Origin: Mucilaginibacter sp. MD40
Lineage (GTDB): Bacteria; Bacteroidota; Bacteroidia; Sphingobacteriales; Sphingobacteriaceae
Assembly: GCF_002288635.1 (NCBI RefSeq)
Contig: NZ_NRSW01000001.1
Span: 2,871,852 to 2,935,851 of the forward strand
Length of the DNA stretch: 64,000 nt
Direction: 5' to 3'
The notes under the pieces are model-generated. The model was not told the origin of the DNA. It did no database searches and saw only the letters and a program-made list of their open reading frames with translations. Shown here in pieces: positions 54,665-63,133 of this stretch. A program made the position numbers and the translations under genes. Numbering within the stretch: the stretch's first letter is position 1; each line of letters starts with the position of its first letter.

Positions 54665-55201
54665 ATGAAATATAAGATCCTTTTTGCCGGCATCGCGGGG
54701 ATAGCCGTTGCAGCTTTTTGTTTGAGTATGTCATCCTGCGTATCTATACCAAAAGGCGCCCGGGCTGTTCGCCCGTTTAAAAAGTACAAGTATTTAGGCA
54801 CAAGGTATGAGATTGCCCGCATGGATTTTAAGTTTGAGCGCGACCTGGAAAAAGTAACTGCCAATTACTCCTTAAAAGACGATGACGTGATCAAGGTGGT
54901 GAACCGTGGATATAATCCTAAAAAAGGCGAGTGGAAAGAAAGTATAGGAAAAGCTAAATTAGTTGGAGATAGCACAGAAGCCCGGCTAAAAGTTTCTTTC
55001 TTTGGCCCCTTTTATGCCGGTTATAACGTTATCGCTATTGACCCGGACTATCAATACGCTCTCGTTGCCGGAAACAACCTCAAATACTTATGGCTGTTAT
55101 CCAGAGATAAAACAATGCCAAAACCGGTTATTGATCAATACCTTAAAAAAGCGGCTGCTTTAGGATATAATGTGCAAGACCTGGTTTGGACCCGCCAGTA
55201 A
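54665..55201 (+). CDS. Bacterial lipocalin (Blc-like) lipoprotein
   Basis: 178 residues. Lipobox in LSMSSCVS. The lipocalin pattern is clear: the N-terminal KKYKYLGTRYEIARMDFKFE (W replaced by Y at the usual GxWY position), VTANYSLKDDDVIKVVNRGY, and DPDYQYALVAGNNLKYLWLL. E. coli Blc binds lysophospholipids at the outer membrane; a similar role is likely. Divergent from the peptide operon, sharing a 108-bp gap in which I see no clear promoter box. Confidence 0.9.
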   Translation: MKYKILFAGIAGIAVAAFCLSMSSCVSIPKGARAVRPFKKYKYLGTRYEIARMDFKFERDLEKVTANYSLKDDDVIKVVNRGYNPKKGEWKESIGKAKLVGDSTEARLKVSFFGPFYAGYNVIAIDPDYQYALVAGNNLKYLWLLSRDKTMPKPVIDQYLKKAAALGYNVQDLVWTRQ

Positions 55202-55248
55202 ACCAGGTTCAAAGCTGCAATAAAAATATAATACCAATATTTTTGCCT

Positions 55249-55276
55249 AAAAATACTATGCATGCATAGTATTTTT
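55249..55276. promoter_or_regulatory. Perfect 28-bp palindrome upstream of the acyl-CoA operon
   Basis: AAAAATACTATGCA followed directly by its exact complement TGCATAGTATTTTT. It ends 28 bp before the carboxylase ATG, in the promoter region. Likely the binding site of a dimeric regulator, or two overlapping sites, with core TACTATGCATGCATAGTA. No regulator gene is adjacent. Confidence 0.65.
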
Positions 55277-55304
55277 CCTATCTTTACACCACTCATGGTA
55301 ACCA

Positions 55305-56900
55305 ATGGAAAACTTACTAAAGGAACTTTCGGAAAGGCTTAGCCAGGTAAAGCTTGGCGGCGGAGCCACAAAAATGGCTGCGCATAAAGCTAAAGGTAAA
55401 ATGACGGCCAGGGAACGTATTGACTACCTGGTTGATGACGCGTCTGAACAATTGGAGGTCGGTGCTTTTGCAGGCGATAACCTATATACCGAAGATGGCG
55501 GATGCCCGGGTGGTGGTGTAGTTACAGTAATGAGCTATGTAAAAGGCCGCCTTTGTATCATAGTATCTAACGACGCAACTGTAAAGGCAGGTGCCTGGTT
55601 TCCAATAACCTCTAAGAAAATTCTGCGAGCGCAGGAAATAGCCATGGAAAACCGCCTACCGATCATTTACCTGGTTGATAGCGCCGGCGTTTACCTGCCC
55701 ATGCAGGATGAGGTTTTTCCTGATAAGGAACACTTCGGGCGCATTTTCAGGAACAATGCCCGCATGTCGTCAACGGGTGTGATACAAGTATCAGCCATTA
55801 TGGGTAGCTGTGTTGCCGGTGGAGCCTATTTACCCATCATGTCAGACTATGCCTTTATAGTTGAAGGTACCGGCTCTGTTTTCCTGGCCGGCTCCTACCT
55901 GGTTAAATCGGCCATTGGCGAAACAGTAGATAACGAAACACTTGGTGGCGCCAGCACCCATTCGGAGATTTCGGGGGTTACAGATAATAAATATCCTGAC
56001 GACGCATCGTGCCTCGACGCCATCAAAAAGGTGTTCGACAAAATAGGCCATAATGATAAAGCTGGTTTCGACCGCGTTGAACCCATCCTACCAAAAAAGA
56101 AACCGACCGAAATATACAGTATTCTTCCGCTTGATCGCACCAAACCATATGATATGCTGGATATCATCGAGCGGCTTGTAGACAATTCTGAGTTTGAACA
56201 ATACAAAGAACTGTATGGCAAAACCATTATCTGCGGTTTAGGACGCATAAACGGCTGGGCAGTTGGTATAGTAGCCAACCAACGCAAAATGGTTAAATCC
56301 AAACAAGGCGAAATGCAAATGGGCGGCGTCATCTATTCCGATTCGGCCGATAAAGCGGCCAGATTTATCATGAACTGTAATCAGCAAAAAATACCTCTGG
56401 TTTTTCTGCAGGATGTGAGCGGCTTTATGGTGGGCAGCCGGTCTGAGCATGGGGGCATTATCAAAGATGGCGCTAAAATGGTATCTGCAATGGCTAATTC
56501 GGTTGTGCCCAAATTCACCTTTATTATAGGCAATTCATACGGTGCCGGAAATTATGCCATGTGTGGTAAAGCGTATGATCCGCGTTTGATATACTCCTGG
56601 GTAACCGGGCAAATGGCTGTAATGAGCGGTGCATCAGCGGCTAAAACGTTATTGCAGATACAGGAAGCAGCCTTAAAAAGCAAAGGCATAGAAGTTGACC
56701 CGCAGAAAGAGCAGGAACTCCTGGGCGACATTACCCGTAAATATAATAACGAATTGAGCCCCTACTACGCCGCCGCCCGCTTGTGGACGGATGGTGTGAT
56801 CGATCCGCTTGAAACCCGCAAGATCATATCCATGGGTATCGAAGCAGCTAACCACGCTCCTATTACCGAACGCTACAATGTAGGTGTGATACAAACCTGA
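55305..56900 (+). CDS. Acyl-CoA carboxylase beta subunit (methylcrotonyl-CoA carboxylase type)
   Basis: 531 residues, biotin-dependent carboxyltransferase. Motifs are GKMTARERIDYLVDD, IYLVDSAGVYLPMQDEVFPD, IQVSAIMGSCVAGGAYLPIM, LGGASTHSEISGVTDNKYPD and QDVSGFMVGSRSEHGGIIKD. The VYLPMQDEVFPDKEHFGRIF text is typical of MCCase-beta rather than propionyl-CoA carboxylase. It lies 28 bp upstream of an acyl-CoA dehydrogenase gene, which suits leucine catabolism. The biotin-carrying alpha subunit is not in the window. Confidence 0.9.
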   Translation: MENLLKELSERLSQVKLGGGATKMAAHKAKGKMTARERIDYLVDDASEQLEVGAFAGDNLYTEDGGCPGGGVVTVMSYVKGRLCIIVSNDATVKAGAWFPITSKKILRAQEIAMENRLPIIYLVDSAGVYLPMQDEVFPDKEHFGRIFRNNARMSSTGVIQVSAIMGSCVAGGAYLPIMSDYAFIVEGTGSVFLAGSYLVKSAIGETVDNETLGGASTHSEISGVTDNKYPDDASCLDAIKKVFDKIGHNDKAGFDRVEPILPKKKPTEIYSILPLDRTKPYDMLDIIERLVDNSEFEQYKELYGKTIICGLGRINGWAVGIVANQRKMVKSKQGEMQMGGVIYSDSADKAARFIMNCNQQKIPLVFLQDVSGFMVGSRSEHGGIIKDGAKMVSAMANSVVPKFTFIIGNSYGAGNYAMCGKAYDPRLIYSWVTGQMAVMSGASAAKTLLQIQEAALKSKGIEVDPQKEQELLGDITRKYNNELSPYYAAARLWTDGVIDPLETRKIISMGIEAANHAPITERYNVGVIQT

Positions 56901-56928
56901 TTTTACTGACCAACCAATTATATAACCA

Positions 56929-58080
56929 ATGATGAATTTTGATACAACAGCCGGCGAACAGCTGGCCATGATAAAACAAAGTGCTAAAGAGTTTGCTGAG
57001 CAATACATACGCCCGCATATAATGGATTGGGACGAACGCCAGTACTTCCCTGCCGACTTGTTTCACCAGCTTGGAGAATACGGATTTATGGGCATACTGG
57101 TACCCGAGCAGTATGGCGGCAGTGGCCTGGACTACCAAACCTACGTTACCGTTATTGACGAGATTTCGCAGGTATGCGGCTCTATCGGTCTTTCTTTAGC
57201 CGCGCATAACTCGCTCTGCACAAACCATATCCTAATGTTTGGCAATGAGGAGCAAAAACATAAATACCTGCCTAAACTGGCCAGCGGACAATGGATCGGC
57301 GCCTGGGGCTTAACAGAAACAGGCACCGGCTCTGATGCCGGCGGCATGAGCACAACCGCGGTAAAAGAAGGCGACCATTGGGTACTTAACGGTTCTAAAA
57401 ATTTTATCACTCATGCCATCAGCGGTGATGTTGCCGTAGTAATTGTACGTACCGGCGAAAAGGGCGACTCGCACGGCATGACCGCCTTTGTTGTTGAAAA
57501 AGGAACGCCGGGTTTTACCGCAGGGAAAAAAGAAAATAAAATGGGGATGCGCGCTTCTGAAACCGCATGCCTTTTCTTTGATAATTGCCGGGTACCCGCA
57601 GCCAATGTTTTAGGTGAAGTGGGCGATGGCTTTATCCAATCCTTAAAAGTGCTGGATGGCGGCCGCATCTCAATCGCCGCGTTATCATTGGGCATTGCCA
57701 AAGGCGCCTACAAAGCAGCCATTGCTTATGCTAAGGAACGCGAACAGTTTGGTAAGCCTATTGCCCAATTCCAGGCCATAGCATTTAAACTGGCAGATAT
57801 GGCTACTAAAATTGAAGCAGCCGAACTATTGATACGCAAGGCCGGAAACCTGAAAGACAGCGGACAAAAATCTACCAAGTTATCGGCTATGGCTAAATAT
57901 TATGCATCAGAAATTTGTGTAGAGGTAGCTAACGAAGGCGTGCAGATACATGGTGGTTATGGCTATACCAAAGACTACCCCGCCGAAAAATATTACCGCG
58001 ATGCCAAGCTCTGCACCATAGGCGAAGGCACTTCGGAGATACAAAAAGTGGTTATCTCCAGGTTATTGATGGAAGAATAA
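56929..58080 (+). CDS. Acyl-CoA dehydrogenase
   Basis: 383 residues, FAD enzyme introducing a trans-2 double bond in acyl-CoA. Signatures are GAWGLTETGTGSDAGGMSTT, NGSKNFITHAISGDVAVVIV, EREQFGKPIAQFQAIAFKLA and the C-terminal IHGGYGYTKDYPAEKYYRDA, KLCTIGEGTSEIQKVVISRL with the catalytic Glu region. The chain-length class is short or branched; together with the MCCase-like subunit, isovaleryl-CoA or a related branched acyl-CoA is plausible. The operon ends at the terminator at 58101. Confidence 0.93.
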   Translation: MMNFDTTAGEQLAMIKQSAKEFAEQYIRPHIMDWDERQYFPADLFHQLGEYGFMGILVPEQYGGSGLDYQTYVTVIDEISQVCGSIGLSLAAHNSLCTNHILMFGNEEQKHKYLPKLASGQWIGAWGLTETGTGSDAGGMSTTAVKEGDHWVLNGSKNFITHAISGDVAVVIVRTGEKGDSHGMTAFVVEKGTPGFTAGKKENKMGMRASETACLFFDNCRVPAANVLGEVGDGFIQSLKVLDGGRISIAALSLGIAKGAYKAAIAYAKEREQFGKPIAQFQAIAFKLADMATKIEAAELLIRKAGNLKDSGQKSTKLSAMAKYYASEICVEVANEGVQIHGGYGYTKDYPAEKYYRDAKLCTIGEGTSEIQKVVISRLLMEE

Positions 58081-58100
58081 TTACGCCGTATTATAAGAAG

Positions 58101-58141
58101 AAAAAAGCCGCATCCCGACGCAAGTTGGGAGCGGCTTTTTT
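58101..58141. terminator. Bidirectional Rho-independent terminator
   Basis: AAAAAAGCCGC (58101-58111) pairs with GCGGCTTTTTT (58131-58141), with extra inner TCCC/GGGA pairs. The A run on one side and T run on the other let it end both the acyl-CoA operon and the convergent SDR gene. Confidence 0.9.
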
Positions 58142-58144
58142 GTA

Positions 58145-58741
58145 TTAAAGCACCTTATAAACCTGCCCGGTTTGCCCTCCAAGGACACTTTTCACGTAAG
58201 CCTGTGCCACGCGATGCATAGTTACAGGGATATGGCCCTTAAAGTATGGGAAATAGGCCGGAGATTCTTCTACCACACCCGGCGCTACCGTGTTAATGCG
58301 GACACCGTTCTCCAGTTCTATGGCAGCGCCCCTGGCAAATGAATCTAACGCGCCGTTTGCTGTAGCTGCGGCGGCGGCCATTGGCACAGGGTCATCGGCT
58401 AAGCTGCCGGAGGTTAGGGTGAATGAGCCTTTTGGGTTAATGTAATGCTGACCGATGAGTACCAGGTTCACCTGCCCCATCAGCTTGCTATCGATACCTA
58501 CGCGCATGTTGGCTTCGGTCATGTCTTTTAAGGGACCGAAGTAGGCATCGCCGGTGGTGCTCACCAGCGCATCGAACGGACCAACCTGCTCAAACAGGTT
58601 TTTGATGGAAGCCGCATCTGCAATGTTTACCTGGTAATCGCCGGATTTAGAGCCTACCCTGATGATCTCGTTACCATCTGCCAGTACGTTTACTACGTAT
58701 TTACCAATGGTGCCCGATGCACCTATCACTATAATTTTCAT
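58145..58741 (-). CDS. Short-chain dehydrogenase family protein lacking the usual YxxxK
   Basis: 198 residues from the ATG at 58741 (MKIIVIGASGTIGKYVVNVL). The dinucleotide-binding GASGTIG is intact, and the catalytic Ser region is FTLTSGSLADDPVPM. Where YxxxK should follow there is AAAAATANGALDSFARGAA, without Tyr or Lys, as in a known divergent SDR group. VRINTVAPGVVEESPAYFPY is retained. It probably binds NAD(P); the catalytic role is uncertain. Divergent from the HxlR gene, sharing a mirrored promoter. Confidence 0.88.
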   Translation of the reverse strand: MKIIVIGASGTIGKYVVNVLADGNEIIRVGSKSGDYQVNIADAASIKNLFEQVGPFDALVSTTGDAYFGPLKDMTEANMRVGIDSKLMGQVNLVLIGQHYINPKGSFTLTSGSLADDPVPMAAAAATANGALDSFARGAAIELENGVRINTVAPGVVEESPAYFPYFKGHIPVTMHRVAQAYVKSVLGGQTGQVYKVL

Positions 58742-58760
58742 ATGATTATTTCTTTTGTTT

Positions 58761-58796
58761 TTTGACAAATGTATCCCAATGCTATACTTTTGTCAA
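58761..58796. promoter_or_regulatory. Mirrored divergent promoters of the SDR and hxlR genes
   Basis: Forward strand: TTTG (58761-58764), 20 bp, TACTTTTG (58785-58792). Reverse strand: TTG (58796-58794), 20 bp, TACATTTG (58773-58766). The whole is an inverted repeat, TTGACAAATGTAT (58762-58774) against ATACTTTTGTCAA (58784-58796), 12 of 13 pairs, 9-bp spacer. HxlR binding here would control both genes. Confidence 0.7.
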
Positions 58797-58854
58797 GTAG
58801 TTACCTTTTTGTCTACTAATAACCATTTGGTAGTAATTGTTTGTACGTAAAGCT

Positions 58855-59211
58855 ATGGCCGAAAATAATTTACAAAAATATCACGGAGCCGAAGATTGCC
58901 CCATTACCGCTACCATAGATGTGATAGGCGGCAAGTGGAAACCGCCCATTTTGTGGCTGCTGATGAAAGGCCCTTTACGTTTTGGCGAACTGCACAAGAT
59001 AATCCCCGGCATGGCGCTTAAGGTACTCTCGCGCACGCTGAAAGAGCTGGAGGCCGACGACATCATTATCCGCAAGGCCTACCCCGAGGTACCGCCACGG
59101 GTGGAGTACTCGCTAAGCCCAAAGGGCGTGACACTGCGCCCTATCCTCACCCAACTATCCAACTGGAGCCGCCAACATATCATGAACCTGCCGGTGGTAG
59201 AGGAAAATTGA
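58855..59211 (+). CDS. HxlR family winged-helix regulator
   Basis: 118 residues from ATG 58855. The HxlR pattern is clear: EDCPITATIDVIGGKWKPPI, LWLLMKGPLRFGELHKIIPG, MALKVLSRTLKELEADDIII, and RVEYSLSPKGVTLRPILTQL. The conserved Cys in the ED-C-P segment is often redox- or electrophile-sensing in this family. The TTG at 58837 is an alternative start. It is divergent from the SDR gene; the pair resembles other HxlR-controlled NAD(P)H oxidoreductase modules. A weak hairpin (59215-59237) follows. Confidence 0.92.
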   Translation: MAENNLQKYHGAEDCPITATIDVIGGKWKPPILWLLMKGPLRFGELHKIIPGMALKVLSRTLKELEADDIIIRKAYPEVPPRVEYSLSPKGVTLRPILTQLSNWSRQHIMNLPVVEEN

Positions 59212-59339
59212 GGTGTTCGCGTTCACGCGATGAACGCTGACAGGATTTTGGCAGTGGTTACTTGCGCAAGTAAAACTTAGAATAATGTCTCTATAATATA
59301 ATCTTCTTTTCAAATGATTTTCCTATTTTTATATAATAA

Positions 59340-59876
59340 ATGACTGATAACGAAGTAAAAGAAGCACTTTCTGAAGGATTTATAAGAATTATTTTAGCTC
59401 AAAATAAGTTTAAGGTTTATGATCCAAAATATGATCACGGCGTTGATTTAAGCGTCGGACCTGTCGACAAAATCGAGCTTGCTGATGGTAAGATTATGTA
59501 CGAAGATTCAGATAGAAGGCTTGATATACAACTAAAGTGCACTACGGTACAAAGAGCTGAAGAAAACGGTGATTTTATCGAATATTATTTGAGAAACAAG
59601 AACTACTTCACCTTAAAAAGAAAAGTTGATTCCCCTTATATCAAAATGATATTAGTGTTGCTAGTCCTACCTGAAGATTCGGACACTTGGTTATCTGTAA
59701 TTGAGGACGAGATGCTATTTAAAAAAAAATGTTATTGGTTTATCCCTTCCGACAGCACTATTCCCCCAGATGTATTGGTAAAAGATAAAGATTCTTCAAC
59801 AAAAATTTATATACCTAAAAACAATCACTTTTTGAAAGATTTTAATGCAATCTTTAATAACATTTATGGCTTATGA
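59340..59876 (+). CDS. DUF4365-like protein, candidate PD-(D/E)xK nuclease fold
   Basis: 178 residues, AT-rich codon use unlike the genes on either side. The N-terminal SEGFIRIILAQNKFKVYDPK and HGVDLSV (D36) followed by RRLDIQLKCTT (D62, Q64, K66) match the spacing of a nuclease-like D...QxK core seen in DUF4365 proteins. The C-terminal half (VLLVLPEDSDTWLSVIEDEM) is also family-like. No activity is known. It overlaps the next gene by 4 bases (ATGA), so the two are translationally coupled. They sit just before the candidate retron RNA. Confidence 0.65.
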   Translation: MTDNEVKEALSEGFIRIILAQNKFKVYDPKYDHGVDLSVGPVDKIELADGKIMYEDSDRRLDIQLKCTTVQRAEENGDFIEYYLRNKNYFTLKRKVDSPYIKMILVLLVLPEDSDTWLSVIEDEMLFKKKCYWFIPSDSTIPPDVLVKDKDSSTKIYIPKNNHFLKDFNAIFNNIYGL

Positions 59877-60241
59877 GTATCTATAGAAATGTGGAGATTT
59901 TACAAAGACATATTAACCGCTACGGTTGGGTTTCTGTCAGCGAAGATGAAGCATTTAAGTATTATCTGAACAATAGTGGTATTAAATTAAGCTTTCCGAT
60001 TATTCAAAATGATTTAGAGTTTGGAAACATGTTAAAGATCTGTTTGTCTAAGCTTTTGAAACATTGCCCGGAGATAGCTAAATTTAGCACTTTCAAACTA
60101 TTAATGAGTCAGTGTCAAAATCTTGACAATAAATATAAGCCAGACAAAAAAGATTGGATTCTCTTTGAACCTGATAGCCGATATTCTCTTGGTGAAATTC
60201 CTGATATTTATGTTCCTAAAAAGTTTATATTTGAGCTTTAG
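59873..60241 (+). CDS. Small protein of unknown function coupled to the DUF4365-like gene
   Basis: 122 residues. No recognised domain, signal peptide or TM. Contains NDLEFGNMLKICLSKLLKHC and a C-terminal acidic/aromatic tail. The 4-base overlap with the upstream gene suggests a functional pair, for example toxin with neutraliser or a nuclease with a specificity partner; this is speculation. AT-rich like its neighbours. It ends about 40 bp before the candidate retron RNA. Confidence 0.65.
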   Translation: MSIYRNVEILQRHINRYGWVSVSEDEAFKYYLNNSGIKLSFPIIQNDLEFGNMLKICLSKLLKHCPEIAKFSTFKLLMSQCQNLDNKYKPDKKDWILFEPDSRYSLGEIPDIYVPKKFIFEL

Positions 60242-60274
60242 GAATTTGATTCACATTAGCTCAAGCAGCTTCGG

Positions 60275-60425
60275 TTGCGGATTAGCGAGTCGTTAATCTG
60301 AGGAGAACATTGTTTCGAGCGTTTGATATTGTTGAGTTTCGCGGAGCTCTTAGGTGTATAGCGCCTCGAGCCGGCTGGGCTCACCTCGCCGGTGGGGCGT
60401 TTTTTAATCCACTCGCTATCACTCG
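60275..60425 (+). ncRNA. Candidate retron msr-msd RNA
   Basis: Intergenic RNA candidate directly upstream of a retron-type RT. TTAGCGAG (60282-60289) matches the sequence around the branching guanosine of retron Eco1 (Ec86); the G would be 60285. GGATTA (60279-60284), ending at that point, pairs with TAATCC (60405-60410), as a1/a2 arms should; GATTAGCGAGT and ACTCGCTATC can pair further. Between them lies a GC-rich long hairpin, CGCCTC (60362) with GGGGCG (60394) and CCGGC with GCCGG, followed by TTTTTT, like an msd stem. The arms are short, and the hairpin plus T run could instead be a terminator for the upstream pair. Confidence 0.55.
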
Positions 60426-60513
60426 CTCCTCAAAAAACTTTGCTTTCTTTTTTTTTGCTTTTTTGCTGCCCCCTTTTTTGTTAATTTAGGATGGCTATAC
60501 TTATCACTTTGTA

Positions 60514-61557
60514 ATGCAAGAATCAATTTTCTCTAAAAATGAATATTTATTCAAATTAGAAAAAAAAGCTCAAGAACTTGGTCTCCCAAATCAATCTGTT
60601 CTTGGGCTTTTGTCTTACGCAAAAACTTTGCAGGAAAAAAATTTACCAGTCATTTTTGACATAAAACATTTGTCTTATTTGACGGGCTTTAAAGTTGACT
60701 ACATTTTAAGAGCAATTAAATCTCCAGATAAATTCTACAGAACATTTTTTATCCGCAAAAAAAATGGACGATCAAGACAAATTAAAGAACCCTTGCCTGG
60801 CTTGAAATCTATTCAATACTGGATTTTAAATAATATCATTAAAAAAGTACCGACAAGCCGATTTAATAACGCCTACAGCATTGGCAAATCAACCGTATCA
60901 AATGCAAAATTTCATACCAAACAACAATTTGTGTTAAATCTGGATATCGAAGCATTCTTCGATAATATCACAGCATCGATGGTCTCACTTTTTTTTTCAA
61001 ATCTTGGTTACAACTCTGATGTTGTTTCAGTGCTTAGTTCTCTATGCACACTTAACGGTTCTATACCGCAAGGTAGTCCATCGAGCCCTTATTTATCATC
61101 AATCCTCACAATTGATATTGATGAGAACTTATACAAATATTGTAGAGAACGAAATCTACGTTATTCTCGGTACGCCGATGACATCACAATATCCGGAAGT
61201 TTTCACGCGGGAGTAGTAATTGCCGGGGTTAGAAAGCTTCTTAATTCATTAAATTTTTCAATCAACGATTCAAAAACTAGAGTTAAAAGCCAACATCAGA
61301 GACAATTAGTTACAGGTTTAGTTGTCAATAAGAAAATTGCAGTTAAACGCTCGGACCTTAAAGAATTTAGGCAAGAAATGTATTACATCATGAAATTCGG
61401 TATAGAATCGCATGTAATCAAACAGAACGTAACGAAAAATAATTACATCGATCACCTATTGGGAAAAGCCAACTTCTACCTATTTGTGAGAAAAAAAGAT
61501 TCTGATTTATTTAAATATAAAACATATCTCATTGACGTCCTTAAAGGAAAGAAATGA
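60514..61557 (+). CDS. Retron-type reverse transcriptase
   Basis: 347 residues with the RT fold. Retron hallmarks are the NAxxH motif (NAKFH, 130-134), motif A LNLDIEAFFD (D144), motif B SIPQGSPSSPY, the YADD box (220-223) and the VTG motif (266-268, QLVTGLVVN). No extra C-terminal domain. AT-rich relative to the arsenic genes next to it. A T-rich leader precedes the ATG, and the candidate msr-msd lies 90-240 bp upstream. It converges on acr3. Retrons act in phage defence with an effector. The nearest candidate is the upstream DUF4365-like pair, since downstream lies an unrelated opposite-strand gene. Confidence 0.88.
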   Translation: MQESIFSKNEYLFKLEKKAQELGLPNQSVLGLLSYAKTLQEKNLPVIFDIKHLSYLTGFKVDYILRAIKSPDKFYRTFFIRKKNGRSRQIKEPLPGLKSIQYWILNNIIKKVPTSRFNNAYSIGKSTVSNAKFHTKQQFVLNLDIEAFFDNITASMVSLFFSNLGYNSDVVSVLSSLCTLNGSIPQGSPSSPYLSSILTIDIDENLYKYCRERNLRYSRYADDITISGSFHAGVVIAGVRKLLNSLNFSINDSKTRVKSQHQRQLVTGLVVNKKIAVKRSDLKEFRQEMYYIMKFGIESHVIKQNVTKNNYIDHLLGKANFYLFVRKKDSDLFKYKTYLIDVLKGKK

Positions 61558-61588
61558 TAATGAGTTACTTGATTAAAGACTTTAATCT

Positions 61589-62701
61589 TCATTCAATAGT
61601 TTCCCGCTGGCGCACGCATACCAACTTTGCCCCACACCTACCCCTTAAACCCCACCTCTCCCTAAACCAAAAAGCTAACTTCACCAGGCCTATTAACGCG
61701 GGCACTTCTACCAGCGGACCAACTACGCCTGTAAAGGCCTCGCCGGAATTGATGCCGAATACGCCTATGGCTACGGCTATCGCCAGTTCAAAGTTATTGC
61801 CGGTTGCGGTAAAGGCTATCGCTGCCGAGCGCGAGTAATCGGCCCCAAACCATTTGCCGATAAAAAAGCTGCACACAAACATCACCGCAAAGTAGATCAC
61901 CAGCGGTATGCTTATCCGCAACACATCCAGCGGAATTTTCAAGATCAGTTCGCCCTTCAACGTAAACATCAGCACGATGGTGAACAACAAGGCGATCAAT
62001 GTAACCGGCGATACCAAAGGCACAAAGCTGTTTACAAACCAGTCTTTACCTTTGGCTTTAATTAAAATGAACCGGCTTGCTACCGCGGCTAAAAACGGTA
62101 TGCCCAGGTAAATGCCAACGCTTTTGGCTATATCTTTTATGGTAACGTTGATATTGAATCCCTTAAGCCCGAACATGGGCGGCAGCACGGTGATAAACAG
62201 GTAAGCCAGTACGCTGTAAAGCAATATCTGGAAGATACTGTTCAAGGTGATGAGTCCGGCGGCGTATTCACGGTTTCCTTCGGCCAATTCGTTCCATACT
62301 ACCACCATGGCAATGCACCGGGCCAAACCAATTAAAATAAGCCCCACCATATAGTGCGGATGATCGCGCAAAAAAACGATGGCCAGCAAGAACATCAGCA
62401 CCGGGCCAACTATCCAGTTTAAAACCAGGGATACGCTTAACACCTTCAGGTCTTTGAAAACCTCCCCTATTTTGGTGTAATCAACCTTTACCAGCGGCGG
62501 GTACATCATCAGTATCAAACCAATGGCTAAAGGTATGTTGGTTGTTCCGTTTGAGAACGAACCTACAAAACCTGACGAGGACGGTACAAAATATCCTATA
62601 GCCAGGCCAATTACCATGGCGCTAAAGATCCAAACGGTTAAATACCTGTCAAGAAAGCTTAATTTTTTGCGCTCTGCAACCGGCGCACAGTGGTTTGGCA
62701 T
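61589..62701 (-). CDS. acr3: ACR3-type arsenite efflux transporter
   Basis: 370 residues, ten TM helices. Signatures are [60 protein letters not shown] with the essential Cys, and [20 protein letters not shown]. Exports As(III) from the cytosol. Its ATG overlaps the arsC stop codon by one base (TAATG), so translation is coupled. Last gene of the arsM-arsC-acr3 cluster. Confidence 0.95.
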   Translation of the reverse strand: MPNHCAPVAERKKLSFLDRYLTVWIFSAMVIGLAIGYFVPSSSGFVGSFSNGTTNIPLAIGLILMMYPPLVKVDYTKIGEVFKDLKVLSVSLVLNWIVGPVLMFLLAIVFLRDHPHYMVGLILIGLARCIAMVVVWNELAEGNREYAAGLITLNSIFQILLYSVLAYLFITVLPPMFGLKGFNINVTIKDIAKSVGIYLGIPFLAAVASRFILIKAKGKDWFVNSFVPLVSPVTLIALLFTIVLMFTLKGELILKIPLDVLRISIPLVIYFAVMFVCSFFIGKWFGADYSRSAAIAFTATGNNFELAIAVAIGVFGINSGEAFTGVVGPLVEVPALIGLVKLAFWFRERWGLRGRCGAKLVCVRQRETIE

Positions 62702-63117
62702 TAGCTTAAATATTTATCGGTAAACTCCCTGCAATAATCCTTAATCATCTCCCGCACTCTGCGAAACTCCGCCATTACTTGCTCCTCTGTCCCTTGCGCT
62801 TTAGCGGGATCGGGAAAGTTGTGGTGCAGTTTAACGGCATTGGTTGGAAAGTATGGGCAATTCTCTTTGGCGTTATCGCAAACGGTGATCACGTAATCAA
62901 AAGGCACATCGGCATACTCATCTACATTATTTGAAGTATGGGCAGAGATATCGATACCTGCCTCTTTCATGGTAGCAATGGCCCGCGGATTTACGCCGTG
63001 CGTTTCAATACCCGCGCTGTAAATATTGGCTTTCCCTTCGGAAAAATGGCGCAGATAGCCCTCGGCTATCTGGCTGCGGCAACTGTTGCCGGTGCAAAGC
63101 ACTAATATATTCTTCAT
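62701..63117 (-). CDS. arsC: Thioredoxin-coupled arsenate reductase (low-molecular-weight phosphatase fold)
   Basis: 138 residues. The P-loop is [14 protein letters not shown] with the nucleophile C8 (and C13, R14), and the resolving cysteines are C80 and C87 in [12 protein letters not shown], equivalent to C10/C82/C89 of Staphylococcus ArsC. Reduces As(V) to As(III) for export by ACR3 or methylation by ArsM. Lies 16 bp downstream of arsM and overlaps acr3. Confidence 0.95.
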   Translation of the reverse strand: MKNILVLCTGNSCRSQIAEGYLRHFSEGKANIYSAGIETHGVNPRAIATMKEAGIDISAHTSNNVDEYADVPFDYVITVCDNAKENCPYFPTNAVKLHHNFPDPAKAQGTEEQVMAEFRRVREMIKDYCREFTDKYLS

Positions 63118-63133
63118 TTAAATAATTTTGATA

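Noticed and set aside
54568..54864. Reverse-strand open frame of 98 codons over the lipocalin start
   Set aside because: It overlaps the well-supported lipocalin gene and its signal peptide, has no family resemblance, and its composition looks like an antisense shadow.
59215..59237. Hairpin GTTCGCG...CGCGATGAAC after hxlR
   Set aside because: Bulged stem and no T run; too weak to call a terminator.
60361..60405. GC-rich hairpin with T6 as a simple terminator for the DUF4365 pair
   Set aside because: Possible, but the nearby TTAGCGAG and the flanking complementary arms fit an msd stem better, since Eco1 also has a T run after its msd stem. Kept as an alternative in the ncRNA entry.
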